This document shows, piece by piece, positions 1-9,769 of a DNA stretch of 64,000 bases (the first letter of the stretch is position 1; each line of letters opens with the position of its first letter). The position numbers and the translations under genes were made by a program. The notes under the pieces are model-generated. The model worked only from the letters and a program-made list of their open reading frames with translations, made no database searches and was not told the origin of the DNA. Source of the DNA: Hyphomicrobiales bacterium (GTDB taxonomy: Bacteria > Pseudomonadota > Alphaproteobacteria > Rhizobiales > Rhizobiaceae); the NCBI GenBank assembly GCA_900472295.1, contig UCIA01000002.1, positions 806,001 to 870,000 on the forward strand, in the 5' to 3' direction.

Positions 1-115
1 GGAGGCAGCGCTCATTGATATTCATGTTCTCATCTTCGAAAGCAGTGGCTAGAACGCAACGGTGACAACGGGGACTGAAGCTGAATCGAAGCGGGCACAG
101 CCACGCGAAATACGA

Positions 116-2989
116 CTACACGGGGACGCGTAGTGAGTTGCCGAACCAGCTGACTTCCTCCTGGAGAAGCTCGATGTCGACGAATGCCGCGCCGCGCTCT
201 TTCAACGAAGCAGGGACAATAATGGCCATGTAGTGCGTATCGGCCGGCACCAGCACAAATGGAATGCGAGTACGCGCATTGTCATACTGGAGGAGATCGC
301 CGGCGGCGTCCAGCACATGATAGCTCAGCACAACTCCCAAGTTTCCGTCAGTCGGGCCGAGGCTCGACCAGACTGTCCCGGAGAGGTTGGTCACACTGAC
401 GACGATCTTCAATGCAGCGCCATCATCAGTCTTGTAAGGACCTTCCACTAGTTCGAGGTTGTGGGCTCGCTGTTCCTCTTCGAGGACGGTCGTGATCCTT
501 GTGATACCAAGGTCGGTCAGTGGTGCGAAAGGCCTAGGGGATCGTGGTTCGTAGACCTTGTACCACTTCTGCCCAACGACAACGTCCTCCAGCTGCACCG
601 CGCTTTCTGACCATGTCGGCCACGACGTCTCGTGCGGCCCCGCCGCTGGCATGCGCTTCAGGAAGGTCTTGACCGCCGTGGCCAGCGAGGCGGGTGAACC
701 GACCTCGAAGAAATCCGCTGCAGCCGCCCCCTTGCTCACCTCTCGGAACACTGGAATGTCGCTGGCAAGCACCGGTTTGCCGAAATGGCCTGCCTCAACG
801 ATGGGCAGGCCGAAACCTTCCGCAAAGGAAGCCGCTATCAAGGCGTCGCAATCATTGTAGAGAGTGGCTAACATGCTATCGCCAACTTTTTCGTGCCAAT
901 GCAGACGTTCGCCGATCTCCTGATGACCCCGAATACGGTGGGCAAGATCCGAAGTGCCCCACCCGATTGTACCGACCACAACGAGCTCGACATCGACGCC
1001 GTCGGCCCACAATGCCTCAAAGGCCTCGAGCGCAACGCGATGGCCCTTGCGGGGTTCCAGCGTTCCGACCATCAGGAAGTAAGAACGCGCCGCGCCCTTG
1101 CTTCGCCGAACCGGCTTGGGCGCGGGTGGCTCGGTCGCGAAATTCGCGCCGAGCTGCCAGTAGCCAATCTTCATTCGGCGCGGAAACCCGATGCCTGCGA
1201 GCAAATCCAGCAATTCATCGGCGACTGCGCGCGAGATGCAGACAAAGCCGGTGGAATAGGCGAGCGCGGTTTGAAACCAGGCGCTAAAAATGGGCGGCAT
1301 GCCTTCGTGGCAAAAGGCAGCTGAACGCAGGGGAACTGTGTCGTACAGGCAGGATATGACCTCGCCGCCCTTGATCAAGACCGGACGAAGAAATGTCGGA
1401 TGGAGGGTGTGAAAAGGCCACGAACTGTCCAACATCAAGACTGTATCGCCGGCCTGTGGTCGGAGCCGGTTCGACGATTGCTTCGGCGGTGGACGTCCCG
1501 TCCACTCGCTTGCGGAGTACCAACCCGATTCGTCGTCGCAGAACGAGATGTACTTGCCTTCGTCCTTTGATCGATGCGGGAACATACATTCACAGATTCG
1601 CCGAACAACTCGTTGAATGCCCGTCCTGTGGTCGTCTATGAGTGTTGCGCTTGCGTCCACCAGCAGCCGCGGCCTCGCGACCTCAGGCTCTGCGAGCGCC
1701 ATTAGGGTCGACACGTCCTCTTCATCATTACTCTTGACGCCAAGCGCTTTGACCAATCCGAGTTGCGGCGGAGCCGTGTGGGGGTCGAGTCCGTGCAAGC
1801 CATGAACGACACGGTCCGAGACCCTTCGCCAGCTGAATCTGTCAATTCTATCCCGCGCCAATTCCTTCAGCTTACGCGCATTGAGTTTAGCAGCGACTAC
1901 AGCTTCGATTTTTTCCGCAAGGTCCAAAGATGACGCAGGATCAAAGAGCAGGGCTTCGTTTCCGACAACTTCGGGAAGCGCCCCCGCTCTGGCTGCGATT
2001 ACAGGTGTTCCGCAGGCCATTGCTTCCAGTGCAGTCAGCCCGAAGCCCTCCATGAAGGAGGGCTGGACCAGTGCCAGCGCCCCTTTGTAGAGGCGGACCA
2101 GTGTTGTGTCGTCGACGGCGCCTGCGAATACGATCTGGTTAGCCGGCAAGCCATGAGATTGCCAAAGGCCAGAGTACTCGACTTTTTCCCGATCGGTAAT
2201 ATCCCCAACGACCACAAACTTCAAATGCCTTTGCAGCGATTCTGAAATATTAGAGAAAGCTCGAGGGACTACACCAAGGTTCTTTCGCCAATCTAGACCG
2301 CCGACATAGATAACATATCTGTTGTTAGGCAGTCTTCTGTCTGTATTATTGTTGATAATTTCGACAAAGCTATCAGATATTCCAGCTCCAATGCATACCG
2401 CCTTCTCCAATCCAGATAATTTTAGAAATTCCTGGGAGGAGAAATCTGAAATGGTGAACACCAAATCAAAATTCTTGTAGCTGGAAAGACGGCGATAGTA
2501 ATACTGCCGTTGACGGGAGTCGAGAAGGTATTTGTCAGGAAATCTGAGTGGGATCGCATCATAAAACATGGCTGCTGTCCGGACCGACGCCAATGAGCCG
2601 CCGAGGTATGGAACTGCGGGGTCGACGGCGCCTTCGAACGGGCTCGCGGACAGGGCAACGTCCGGCCTAAGTTGATTGACGTGATGGACGAGCGCCATTT
2701 CGCTGCGACTGCGCCATGGCGTGTGTCCGAAGTCAGCTTCACCTCCCTCGACTTTTCCATGCCAGACATGAATGCGATCCGACGGAACGATGCCCGAAAG
2801 TAGCGATCGCGCAGCAATTGTGGCGTCAGGCATCGCGGCGTTCAGCGACACCAGAAGCTCAATGCCGCTTTCGTGGGTCGAAAGTGCCCGGAGCAAATCC
2901 AATACGTAGCGCCCAATTCCCCGCTTCCGGCTATGCGTCTGCAGACATTGGCCGTCGACCCAGAGTCTCAATGGCTGGGCGTCGGTCAT
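116..2989 (-). CDS. Two-domain GT4 glycosyltransferase (O-antigen polymerase candidate)
   Basis: The protein has 957 residues. The start was placed at 2989 because it forms an ATGA overlap with the upstream methyltransferase; about 99 residues of open frame before it are low-quality Arg/Pro-rich sequence. Two GT-B/GT4 units are visible. The first has GGLDWRKNLG near residue 230 and the E-x7-E motif EGFGLTALEAMACG near 314. The second begins near 440 and has GTLEPRKGH near 642 and AEGFGLPIVEAG near 724. A beta-rich C-terminal tail follows residue 850. Dual-GT4 enzymes such as E. coli WbdA polymerise homopolymeric O-antigens. With GDP-D-rhamnose genes in the same operon, a rhamnosyl polymerase is the likely role, acting on the cytoplasmic face of the inner membrane. 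The donor and linkage are inferred. This is the last gene of the operon; positions 1-115 beyond its stop hold nothing recognisable. Confidence 0.85.
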   Translation of the reverse strand: MTDAQPLRLWVDGQCLQTHSRKRGIGRYVLDLLRALSTHESGIELLVSLNAAMPDATIAARSLLSGIVPSDRIHVWHGKVEGGEADFGHTPWRSRSEMALVHHVNQLRPDVALSASPFEGAVDPAVPYLGGSLASVRTAAMFYDAIPLRFPDKYLLDSRQRQYYYRRLSSYKNFDLVFTISDFSSQEFLKLSGLEKAVCIGAGISDSFVEIINNNTDRRLPNNRYVIYVGGLDWRKNLGVVPRAFSNISESLQRHLKFVVVGDITDREKVEYSGLWQSHGLPANQIVFAGAVDDTTLVRLYKGALALVQPSFMEGFGLTALEAMACGTPVIAARAGALPEVVGNEALLFDPASSLDLAEKIEAVVAAKLNARKLKELARDRIDRFSWRRVSDRVVHGLHGLDPHTAPPQLGLVKALGVKSNDEEDVSTLMALAEPEVARPRLLVDASATLIDDHRTGIQRVVRRICECMFPHRSKDEGKYISFCDDESGWYSASEWTGRPPPKQSSNRLRPQAGDTVLMLDSSWPFHTLHPTFLRPVLIKGGEVISCLYDTVPLRSAAFCHEGMPPIFSAWFQTALAYSTGFVCISRAVADELLDLLAGIGFPRRMKIGYWQLGANFATEPPAPKPVRRSKGAARSYFLMVGTLEPRKGHRVALEAFEALWADGVDVELVVVGTIGWGTSDLAHRIRGHQEIGERLHWHEKVGDSMLATLYNDCDALIAASFAEGFGLPIVEAGHFGKPVLASDIPVFREVSKGAAAADFFEVGSPASLATAVKTFLKRMPAAGPHETSWPTWSESAVQLEDVVVGQKWYKVYEPRSPRPFAPLTDLGITRITTVLEEEQRAHNLELVEGPYKTDDGAALKIVVSVTNLSGTVWSSLGPTDGNLGVVLSYHVLDAAGDLLQYDNARTRIPFVLVPADTHYMAIIVPASLKERGAAFVDIELLQEEVSWFGNSLRVPV

Positions 2990-4809
2990 GTCGGCTTTGC
3001 GGTCTTGAGACGTTTGCGCCACGCGCGGAGGGCAACGGGGTCGGGCTGGAGCGTCCAACCCGTTTCGATGATGACGAAACCGCTGCGTGCTCGTGCGAAA
3101 GCCAGAAGGCGGCGTTCCAGTGGTGGAGCGAATCGCACCAAGCGCCGGACCAATTCCACCGCGCGAGGTCTTCGGCGCACCCATAGCAGGCCATGATGCA
3201 TCACAAGCACGGCACTTTCCTTTGGCGTTCGCGCCACAGCACGAGACCCGCCGACAAGGCCACGCATTGGCGCTGTAACTCTCCATGAGGTCGATTTGCG
3301 GATTGCCGCGATGTGGTCTTGCAAGCGGCCGATCTCGGCGTCTTTTTCTTCGCCCGATTTCGCCAGTTGTGCGACTCGCTCGCTCAGACCGCTCTGCTCT
3401 CCGGTGTTGGCCCTTCGGGTCTCGTCAATGTGGTCATGCAATCGGCTGATCTCGGCATCCTTTTCCTCGCCCAACCTCGTCAGATGAACCACTCGCTCAT
3501 TCAGGCCGCCGCGCTCCTCGGCATAGGCCTTGTCGGTCGAGGCTATGTGATCATGCAATCGGCTGATCTCGGCATCCTTTTCCTCGCCCAACCTCGTCAA
3601 ATGAACCACTCGCTCATTCAGGCCGCCGCGCTCCTCGGCATAGGCGCTGTCAGTCTTGGCCACGTGGTCATGCAATCGGCCGATCTCGGCATCCTTTTCG
3701 TCCTCTAACCTCGTCAGATGAGCCAAGCGTTCATTCAGACCACCGCGCTCCTCGGCATAGGCCTTGTCGGTCGAGGCTATGCGATGATGCAAGCGGCCGA
3801 TCTCGGCATCCTTTTCGTCCTCTAACCTCGTCAGATGGGCCAAGCGTTCATTCAGGCCACCGCGCTCCTCGGCATAGGCCTTGTCGGTCGAGGCTATGTG
3901 ATGATGCAAGCGGCTGATCTCAGCGTCCTTCTCCTGGCTCAATCGCGCCAGTTGCGCAACGCGATCGTTCAGTCCGCCACGCTCCTCGGCATAGGCCTTG
4001 TCGGTCGCAGCTATATGGTTGTGAAGGCGCGCAACTTCGGCGCTCTGTTGCTGAAGCCCATCGTTCGAGGCCGCTAAATTCTGGGTGAGCGCGGCAACCT
4101 CTCCTGCCAGACGGCGCGAGAATGGTGACGTCCCACCAACAGAAAAATCATCGAAGTAGTTCGGTCCGACTCCAAACGCCTGGCTAAGGTCGGCATGATC
4201 TTGGTGCACGTAAAACCGATTGAGCCCGTCGAAATAGACGTGTATGTAGCCGCGACCCAGAACATCCGGCTCCCAGTCGGCGAAATTCTGCTGCTGCGTA
4301 TTTGGCAAGGTACTTTCAATGCACAGGACCCACGGTCTTGTAGGCGATTCCTGCCAACTTGCGATGACTTCGGCTTCCATGCCCTCGACATCGATCTTAA
4401 GCCAGTGGATATCGCGCCCAGCATGGCGCTCGAGCAGCTTCGACAGTGGCAGGGTGGCAACCTTGATCGACTTCGTCTTGAAGCCGCCAGCCTTATGCTT
4501 CTTGGCTATGGCGTCCTTGCCGGTGCTCAAGCCGGTTTCGGCAATTTCGAAGATCTCGATTTCGCCTTCGTTGCGCGCGATCGCCGCCTCGATCACCTCT
4601 TCATCCGGTCGCGCCTCCCGCAGCCGGGTGGCGTTGGAGGGTACCGGCTCCACATGCAGGCCGCGCCAGCCTTTCTCGTAGAATGCCAAGCTCACAGAGT
4701 CGCAAACGGGGTCCTGCGCACCGATGTCGATATAAAATCCGTTTACGACGTGCTTTAGCGCACGCCACAGAATGACGTCCTCGAAATTCTGTGAGTAAGA
4801 TATCAGCAT
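2986..4809 (-). CDS. FkbM-family methyltransferase with long repeat-built coiled coil
   Basis: The protein has 607 residues. Residues 1-215 are an FkbM SAM-dependent methyltransferase: YSQNFEDVILWRAL at the N-terminus, FYIDIGAQDP near 25, and WLKIDVEGMEAEVI near 135. Residues 266-499 are six tandem 39-residue units rich in Glu, Arg, Leu and Asp that should form a coiled coil. The tail has STSWRVTAPMRGL and then basic and hydrophobic segments suited to binding a membrane or partner protein. It overlaps the upstream Wzt gene by one base (TAATG) and the downstream glycosyltransferase by ATGA, so translation is probably coupled. The architecture resembles WbdD (terminal methyltransferase plus coiled-coil length ruler), but the catalytic domain is a different family and no kinase domain is seen. 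The acceptor, probably the non-reducing end of the glycan, is inferred. Confidence 0.85.
   Translation of the reverse strand: MLISYSQNFEDVILWRALKHVVNGFYIDIGAQDPVCDSVSLAFYEKGWRGLHVEPVPSNATRLREARPDEEVIEAAIARNEGEIEIFEIAETGLSTGKDAIAKKHKAGGFKTKSIKVATLPLSKLLERHAGRDIHWLKIDVEGMEAEVIASWQESPTRPWVLCIESTLPNTQQQNFADWEPDVLGRGYIHVYFDGLNRFYVHQDHADLSQAFGVGPNYFDDFSVGGTSPFSRRLAGEVAALTQNLAASNDGLQQQSAEVARLHNHIAATDKAYAEERGGLNDRVAQLARLSQEKDAEISRLHHHIASTDKAYAEERGGLNERLAHLTRLEDEKDAEIGRLHHRIASTDKAYAEERGGLNERLAHLTRLEDEKDAEIGRLHDHVAKTDSAYAEERGGLNERVVHLTRLGEEKDAEISRLHDHIASTDKAYAEERGGLNERVVHLTRLGEEKDAEISRLHDHIDETRRANTGEQSGLSERVAQLAKSGEEKDAEIGRLQDHIAAIRKSTSWRVTAPMRGLVGGSRAVARTPKESAVLVMHHGLLWVRRRPRAVELVRRLVRFAPPLERRLLAFARARSGFVIIETGWTLQPDPVALRAWRKRLKTAKPT
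3313..4014 (-). repeat. Six tandem 117-bp coding repeats (39 residues each)
   Basis: Unit boundaries on the minus strand are 4014-3898, 3897-3781, 3780-3664, 3663-3547, 3546-3430 and 3429-3313. Units 1-5 are nearly identical, with the core TDKAYAEERGGLNER and EKDAEIGRLH. Unit 6 is degenerate. The exact 117-bp period and the near identity make unit gain or loss by recombination or slippage likely. The reading frame is preserved whatever the copy number. Confidence 0.95.
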
Positions 4810-6905
4810 TACCGCGAGACTCCAAACAGCGAGGACTCCGCAGTATTGCGCGAGATTTGCGGCAAGGTGATGCCACAGTCCCCCGAGTTGAAAACGGCTA
4901 CGATCAAACCGTCGCCGCTGAAGGACTCCTCCACATGGTGTTCACACAATATCTTACCGTTCTGGCGGACGATCTCTGCCACGCAGTCCGCATGTGTCGT
5001 AGGCGAACCGCTGATTGAGACGTGGTGAGTCGAGACGACGAGAAATCTTACCTTTCCGGTTTGCGTGGCAGTGGCCATTGAGCGCAGAAAGCCGAGTTCC
5101 GCGCCTTGCGCATCGATATGAAGTATTTCGACTGCTCGCCCGCCGGCAAGATCGGCGATCGACGTCATATCGAGCATTTCTAACGCAACGGGCTTGCCGA
5201 CGCTCTCCGCAACGGCCTCATGGGACGAGGCCGCAGTTTCGCCGACCCAGCCCGGCACGAACTGAATACGGTCGGCGTAACCGTTCAATGCCGCGTTCCG
5301 CCGGCCCATTTCGAGATTTTTTGGATCCGGTTCAACGCAAATAGCTGTTGATCCAGGGATCGCCCGCAGAAACCACAAGGAATAATACGACCAGAACGCC
5401 CCGAGTTCAACGAACAGCGATCCGGGCCGGCAATATGCAAGCAGGGCGTGAAAAACAAGTTCCTCCTGAGGCTCATGGTGGCCTCTCAGTTCGTAAATGA
5501 TCCTCTCCATCCACTCGCCATGATAACCACCGGCCACAACCTTCAAGCCGTTGTGCATGATCTGGACACGCCCTTCGTCACTGTGCTCGATACTGCCTGC
5601 GTTAGGCACCTTATCGATCGCATCGGTGTCACGACAAGAGATAGTCATCTTAACGCGATCGACGCCCGCGCTGGCTGGCCGGCGTTGAATGTCGAACTTG
5701 GCTTCAATTGCGGTCGTGCCGAGGAAGAACGCGCGGTCTGCATTCATCACGTCGAAGACAAGAGCGTTGTCCGACCACTCGTAATTCTGGTCGAGGTGAG
5801 TGTCCATGCTGGTGAGCGCCGGCGAAAACGAGTACGAGCCTGGACCAAGCAGACATCTAAAACTGACGTCAGCCGCCACCACCTCACCGGCCTTGACGTC
5901 CTCGGCTATCTGCTTCGTGTGCCAAGTGTTTGTTCCCCACACGACATGACCTGTGCGGTCGCGCAGCATTATTCCGAGGACAAGCCTCGGCAAGTCTACG
6001 TCGGCTTGCGCAATGACGCGCAATATTAAGTCTTGACCGACCATGGCGGTCGCGACGGGTTCTCGCGTTGCCTCACTCAACAAAGTGATTTCCTTGACAT
6101 GTGCCTCGAATGTGCCCGAGCGCGTATACAGCCAGCCTTCCTTACTGCGCCGCTGTTCCACAGACAGCTTAGCATTTTCCTTCGCGGCAATCAGAGCATT
6201 GTAGTAGTCGACCACTTCGTCGGGCGGGCCGTCCTTCAGCACATGTCCCTTGTCCAGCAGGATCACCCGGTCGCACAGTGTTCTCACGTCGCCCAGGCTA
6301 TGGGTGACCAGAATGATCGACGTGCCGGCGGCTCTGAAGCTTCGGATCCGGTCGAAGCTCTTGTGCTGGAAATAGCTGTCGCCAACCGAAAGCACCTCAT
6401 CGACGATCAGCACCTCCGGCCGTTCGGCGGTCGCAAGGGCGAAGGCCAGGCGCGCCTGCATGCCACTCGAATAGGTTCGAAGCGGATGATCGAAGAACTC
6501 GCCGATCTCGGCAAAGTCCTCGATATGCGGCATGAGTTCGGTCAGGCGTGCTTGCGAAAGACCCATTAGTCCGCCGGCGTGGAACGCATTCTGCCGCCCG
6601 GTGAACTCGGGATTGAAGCCCAATCCGAGTTCCAGGATGGCGCTGATGCGACCGCCAACATGCGCCATGCCTTCGGTCGGGCGCACGGTGCCGGTGATGA
6701 GCTTAAGAAGGGTGCTCTTACCGGCGCCGTTCTGCCCGATTAGGCCGAGCGCCTCTCCGGCGGCGAGGGAAAATGAGACGTCCTTGACCGGCCAGAATTC
6801 CTCGCTCGGCTTGACCACAGCGCCGAACCAACCCGCAAACCTTTCGAGGTTGCTCGCATAATTTACATAGCGTTTCGACAGATGACTGACAGAAAGCACG
6901 GTCAT
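4809..6905 (-). CDS. wzt: O-antigen ABC transporter ATPase (Wzt) fused to an FkbM methyltransferase
   Basis: The protein has 698 residues in three parts. Residues 1-240 are an ABC ATPase with Walker A GQNGAGKST (57-65), signature YSSGMQARLAFA (145-156) and Walker B VLIVDEVLSVGD. Residues 255-405 are a Wzt-type beta-sandwich, the glycan-end-binding domain in characterised Wzt proteins. Residues 450-690 are an FkbM-type methyltransferase with SLFVELGAFWSYYSLW (496-511) and CVEPDPKN. Ordinary Wzt proteins stop after the second part at about 400-430 residues, so this is a fusion. It energises export of the finished polysaccharide with the Wzm permease upstream, which overlaps it by ATGA at 6902-6905. 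The fusion suggests that terminal methylation is physically linked to export. That link is inference. Confidence 0.9.
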   Translation of the reverse strand: MTVLSVSHLSKRYVNYASNLERFAGWFGAVVKPSEEFWPVKDVSFSLAAGEALGLIGQNGAGKSTLLKLITGTVRPTEGMAHVGGRISAILELGLGFNPEFTGRQNAFHAGGLMGLSQARLTELMPHIEDFAEIGEFFDHPLRTYSSGMQARLAFALATAERPEVLIVDEVLSVGDSYFQHKSFDRIRSFRAAGTSIILVTHSLGDVRTLCDRVILLDKGHVLKDGPPDEVVDYYNALIAAKENAKLSVEQRRSKEGWLYTRSGTFEAHVKEITLLSEATREPVATAMVGQDLILRVIAQADVDLPRLVLGIMLRDRTGHVVWGTNTWHTKQIAEDVKAGEVVAADVSFRCLLGPGSYSFSPALTSMDTHLDQNYEWSDNALVFDVMNADRAFFLGTTAIEAKFDIQRRPASAGVDRVKMTISCRDTDAIDKVPNAGSIEHSDEGRVQIMHNGLKVVAGGYHGEWMERIIYELRGHHEPQEELVFHALLAYCRPGSLFVELGAFWSYYSLWFLRAIPGSTAICVEPDPKNLEMGRRNAALNGYADRIQFVPGWVGETAASSHEAVAESVGKPVALEMLDMTSIADLAGGRAVEILHIDAQGAELGFLRSMATATQTGKVRFLVVSTHHVSISGSPTTHADCVAEIVRQNGKILCEHHVEESFSGDGLIVAVFNSGDCGITLPQISRNTAESSLFGVSR

Positions 6906-7705
6906 AGTACGTCGATCAGCTCAGGGCTTGCGCGGCGAAAAAACACGATGGCAAAGGTCATGCTCAGGAGCCCCAAAGCCGCCGGCGCGATCAGGCTTTC
7001 CGGACTTGGCCAACGGTTGAACAGTAGTGCATCCTGGTACAACGCCACCAATGGCGTAATCGGGTTGAGGTTGAGAATGATCCTGTATTTCTCCGGCAGG
7101 ACGTTGGCAGGATAGACGATCGGCGTTAGCCAGTACCAGAGTTGAAGCACGATTGTCATGACCTGCGCGACATCGCGAATGAATACGTTCATTACGCCGA
7201 GGATGACGCCAAGACCGAACCCGATCGCAGCAATCAGGATGATTCCGATCGGCAGCAGGATCAATGTGCGGCCGGGCATATGGCCGAGGAAGATAAAGAT
7301 GACGAAAAGGGCCACTAGTAGCAGCACTTGATTGATCAGCGCCGTGCCCCCCACGATGATGGGCAGGCACAAACGCGGAAAGGCAATCTTCTTCATCACC
7401 GGCGCTTGCTCGATGAAAACGGTCATGCTCCGTGTGAGAATCTCGCTGAACAGCGTCCAGGCAGCCATGCCAGATAGAAGATAGATCGGATAGGCTGCGG
7501 GGCTGTCTGTGTCCGGAAGCCGTGCGTTAAGAACTTCCGAAAGAACAATGGAGAAGATGACTGCCTGCGCCAGCGGATGAAGAATGAACCAGAGGCCCCC
7601 CAGACGCGACCGCACGAAACGCCCCTTCAAATCGCCTCTGATGGAGGAAATAATGAAATGGCGATACCGCCATAGGCTTCGGAACATGTGCTTAACCCTT
7701 TGCAC
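6902..7705 (-). CDS. wzm: Polysaccharide ABC transporter permease (Wzm)
   Basis: The 267-residue ABC-2 type permease has about six hydrophobic segments. The N-terminal cytoplasmic stretch ends in RSRLGGLWFILHP, the usual O-antigen/teichoic-acid exporter signature, and the C-terminal half includes the LNLNPITPLV segment typical of Wzm/TagG. Met7 (7687) is an alternative start. It forms the inner-membrane channel that moves undecaprenyl-linked O-polysaccharide to the periplasm together with Wzt, whose gene overlaps its end. It lies 15 bases downstream of the GDP-deoxymannose reductase gene. Confidence 0.92.
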   Translation of the reverse strand: MQRVKHMFRSLWRYRHFIISSIRGDLKGRFVRSRLGGLWFILHPLAQAVIFSIVLSEVLNARLPDTDSPAAYPIYLLSGMAAWTLFSEILTRSMTVFIEQAPVMKKIAFPRLCLPIIVGGTALINQVLLLVALFVIFIFLGHMPGRTLILLPIGIILIAAIGFGLGVILGVMNVFIRDVAQVMTIVLQLWYWLTPIVYPANVLPEKYRIILNLNPITPLVALYQDALLFNRWPSPESLIAPAALGLLSMTFAIVFFRRASPELIDVL

Positions 7706-7720
7706 GCTGCGGTGATGGTG

Positions 7721-8665
7721 TCAGCCGGCGTTACATAGCCGGTGCCAATAGCCGAAAACGTCGGCAATTGTCTGTTCGAATGGCACCAAACTCTGCCAAT
7801 TCAGCTCGGCGCGCGCCTTTGACGCATCACCCCAGGCAACAGGGATGTCGTTGGGGCGGAATTTTTCCGGATCGGCACGGACTTCGATGTCGACGCCCGA
7901 CTGGGCAATAAGCGCATCCAAGATATCCCGGATCTTCCGCGGCTGTCCGGATGCCAAGTTGTAAACACGGTCGGGCCCGGCATCCAGGTCGAGAATCGCG
8001 GAACTCGCATATGCGCGCACTACGTCGCGAACATCCAGGAAATCGCGCTCGGCCTCAAGATTTCCTACATGAATGATCGGATCGCTTTTGCCGGACACGA
8101 TCTCGGCGATCTGGCGTGCGAAGTTGGAGACCACGTAGGTATCGGACTGACCAGGGCCGGTGTGATTGAACGGGCGAAAGCGGATAGCGCACAGACCGTC
8201 ATAGGCCATTTGCCCGATCATCAGGTCCGCCGCCGCTTTTGTGGCGGCGTAGACGTTCATCGGCCGAAGCGGCGCGCTTTCCGTCACCGGGCCGGCGACA
8301 TTGAGGAACGAAGCGCCATAAGCCTCCGAACTCCCAACATAAACGAACCGGGCGTTCGGCGCGTGGCGCAGCACGGATTCGGCAAGATTCATCGTTCCCG
8401 TAACATTGACGTTCCAGGCATGTCGTGGCGCGTTGCGTGCATCGGAAGGTGCGGCGACCGCCGCCAGATGGATGACAGCAGTGGGCTGTATCTCGCGGAC
8501 AGCCCTGTTGATCGCCTCGCGGTCCAACAGGTCGATCGTCTTTCGTTGCTCCTCGCCATGAGCAAGAGGGAACACCTTGCACCCAACGTGTTCCTTCTCC
8601 AGCAACTGACCCAGTGCTGTGCCGACAAACCCGCTTGCGCCGGTGATCAGGATGCGATGCGTCAA
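7721..8665 (-). CDS. rmd: GDP-6-deoxy-D-mannose reductase (GDP-D-rhamnose synthesis)
   Basis: The 314-residue short-chain (extended SDR) protein has the NAD(P)-binding GASGFVG near the N-terminus, VGSSEAYG, the catalytic YAATK, and RPFNHTGPGQ, a stretch typical of Rmd rather than of Fcl/GDP-fucose synthases. Rmd reduces GDP-4-keto-6-deoxy-D-mannose to GDP-D-rhamnose. The gene lies directly after gmd, which makes its substrate. A GDP-fucose synthase (NolK/Fcl) is the main alternative and is judged less likely from the motif style. Confidence 0.85.
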   Translation of the reverse strand: MTHRILITGASGFVGTALGQLLEKEHVGCKVFPLAHGEEQRKTIDLLDREAINRAVREIQPTAVIHLAAVAAPSDARNAPRHAWNVNVTGTMNLAESVLRHAPNARFVYVGSSEAYGASFLNVAGPVTESAPLRPMNVYAATKAAADLMIGQMAYDGLCAIRFRPFNHTGPGQSDTYVVSNFARQIAEIVSGKSDPIIHVGNLEAERDFLDVRDVVRAYASSAILDLDAGPDRVYNLASGQPRKIRDILDALIAQSGVDIEVRADPEKFRPNDIPVAWGDASKARAELNWQSLVPFEQTIADVFGYWHRLCNAG

Positions 8666-8704
8666 CGTATTGACCGTAACGGCAAAATGGGTTTTCTCAT
8701 CAAC

Positions 8705-9769
<1,065 letters not shown>

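Noticed and set aside
3313-4014. Regular 117-bp repeats as a possible CRISPR or minisatellite
   Set aside because: The repeats are contiguous without unique spacers, the period is a multiple of three, and they encode a coiled coil inside an intact methyltransferase gene.
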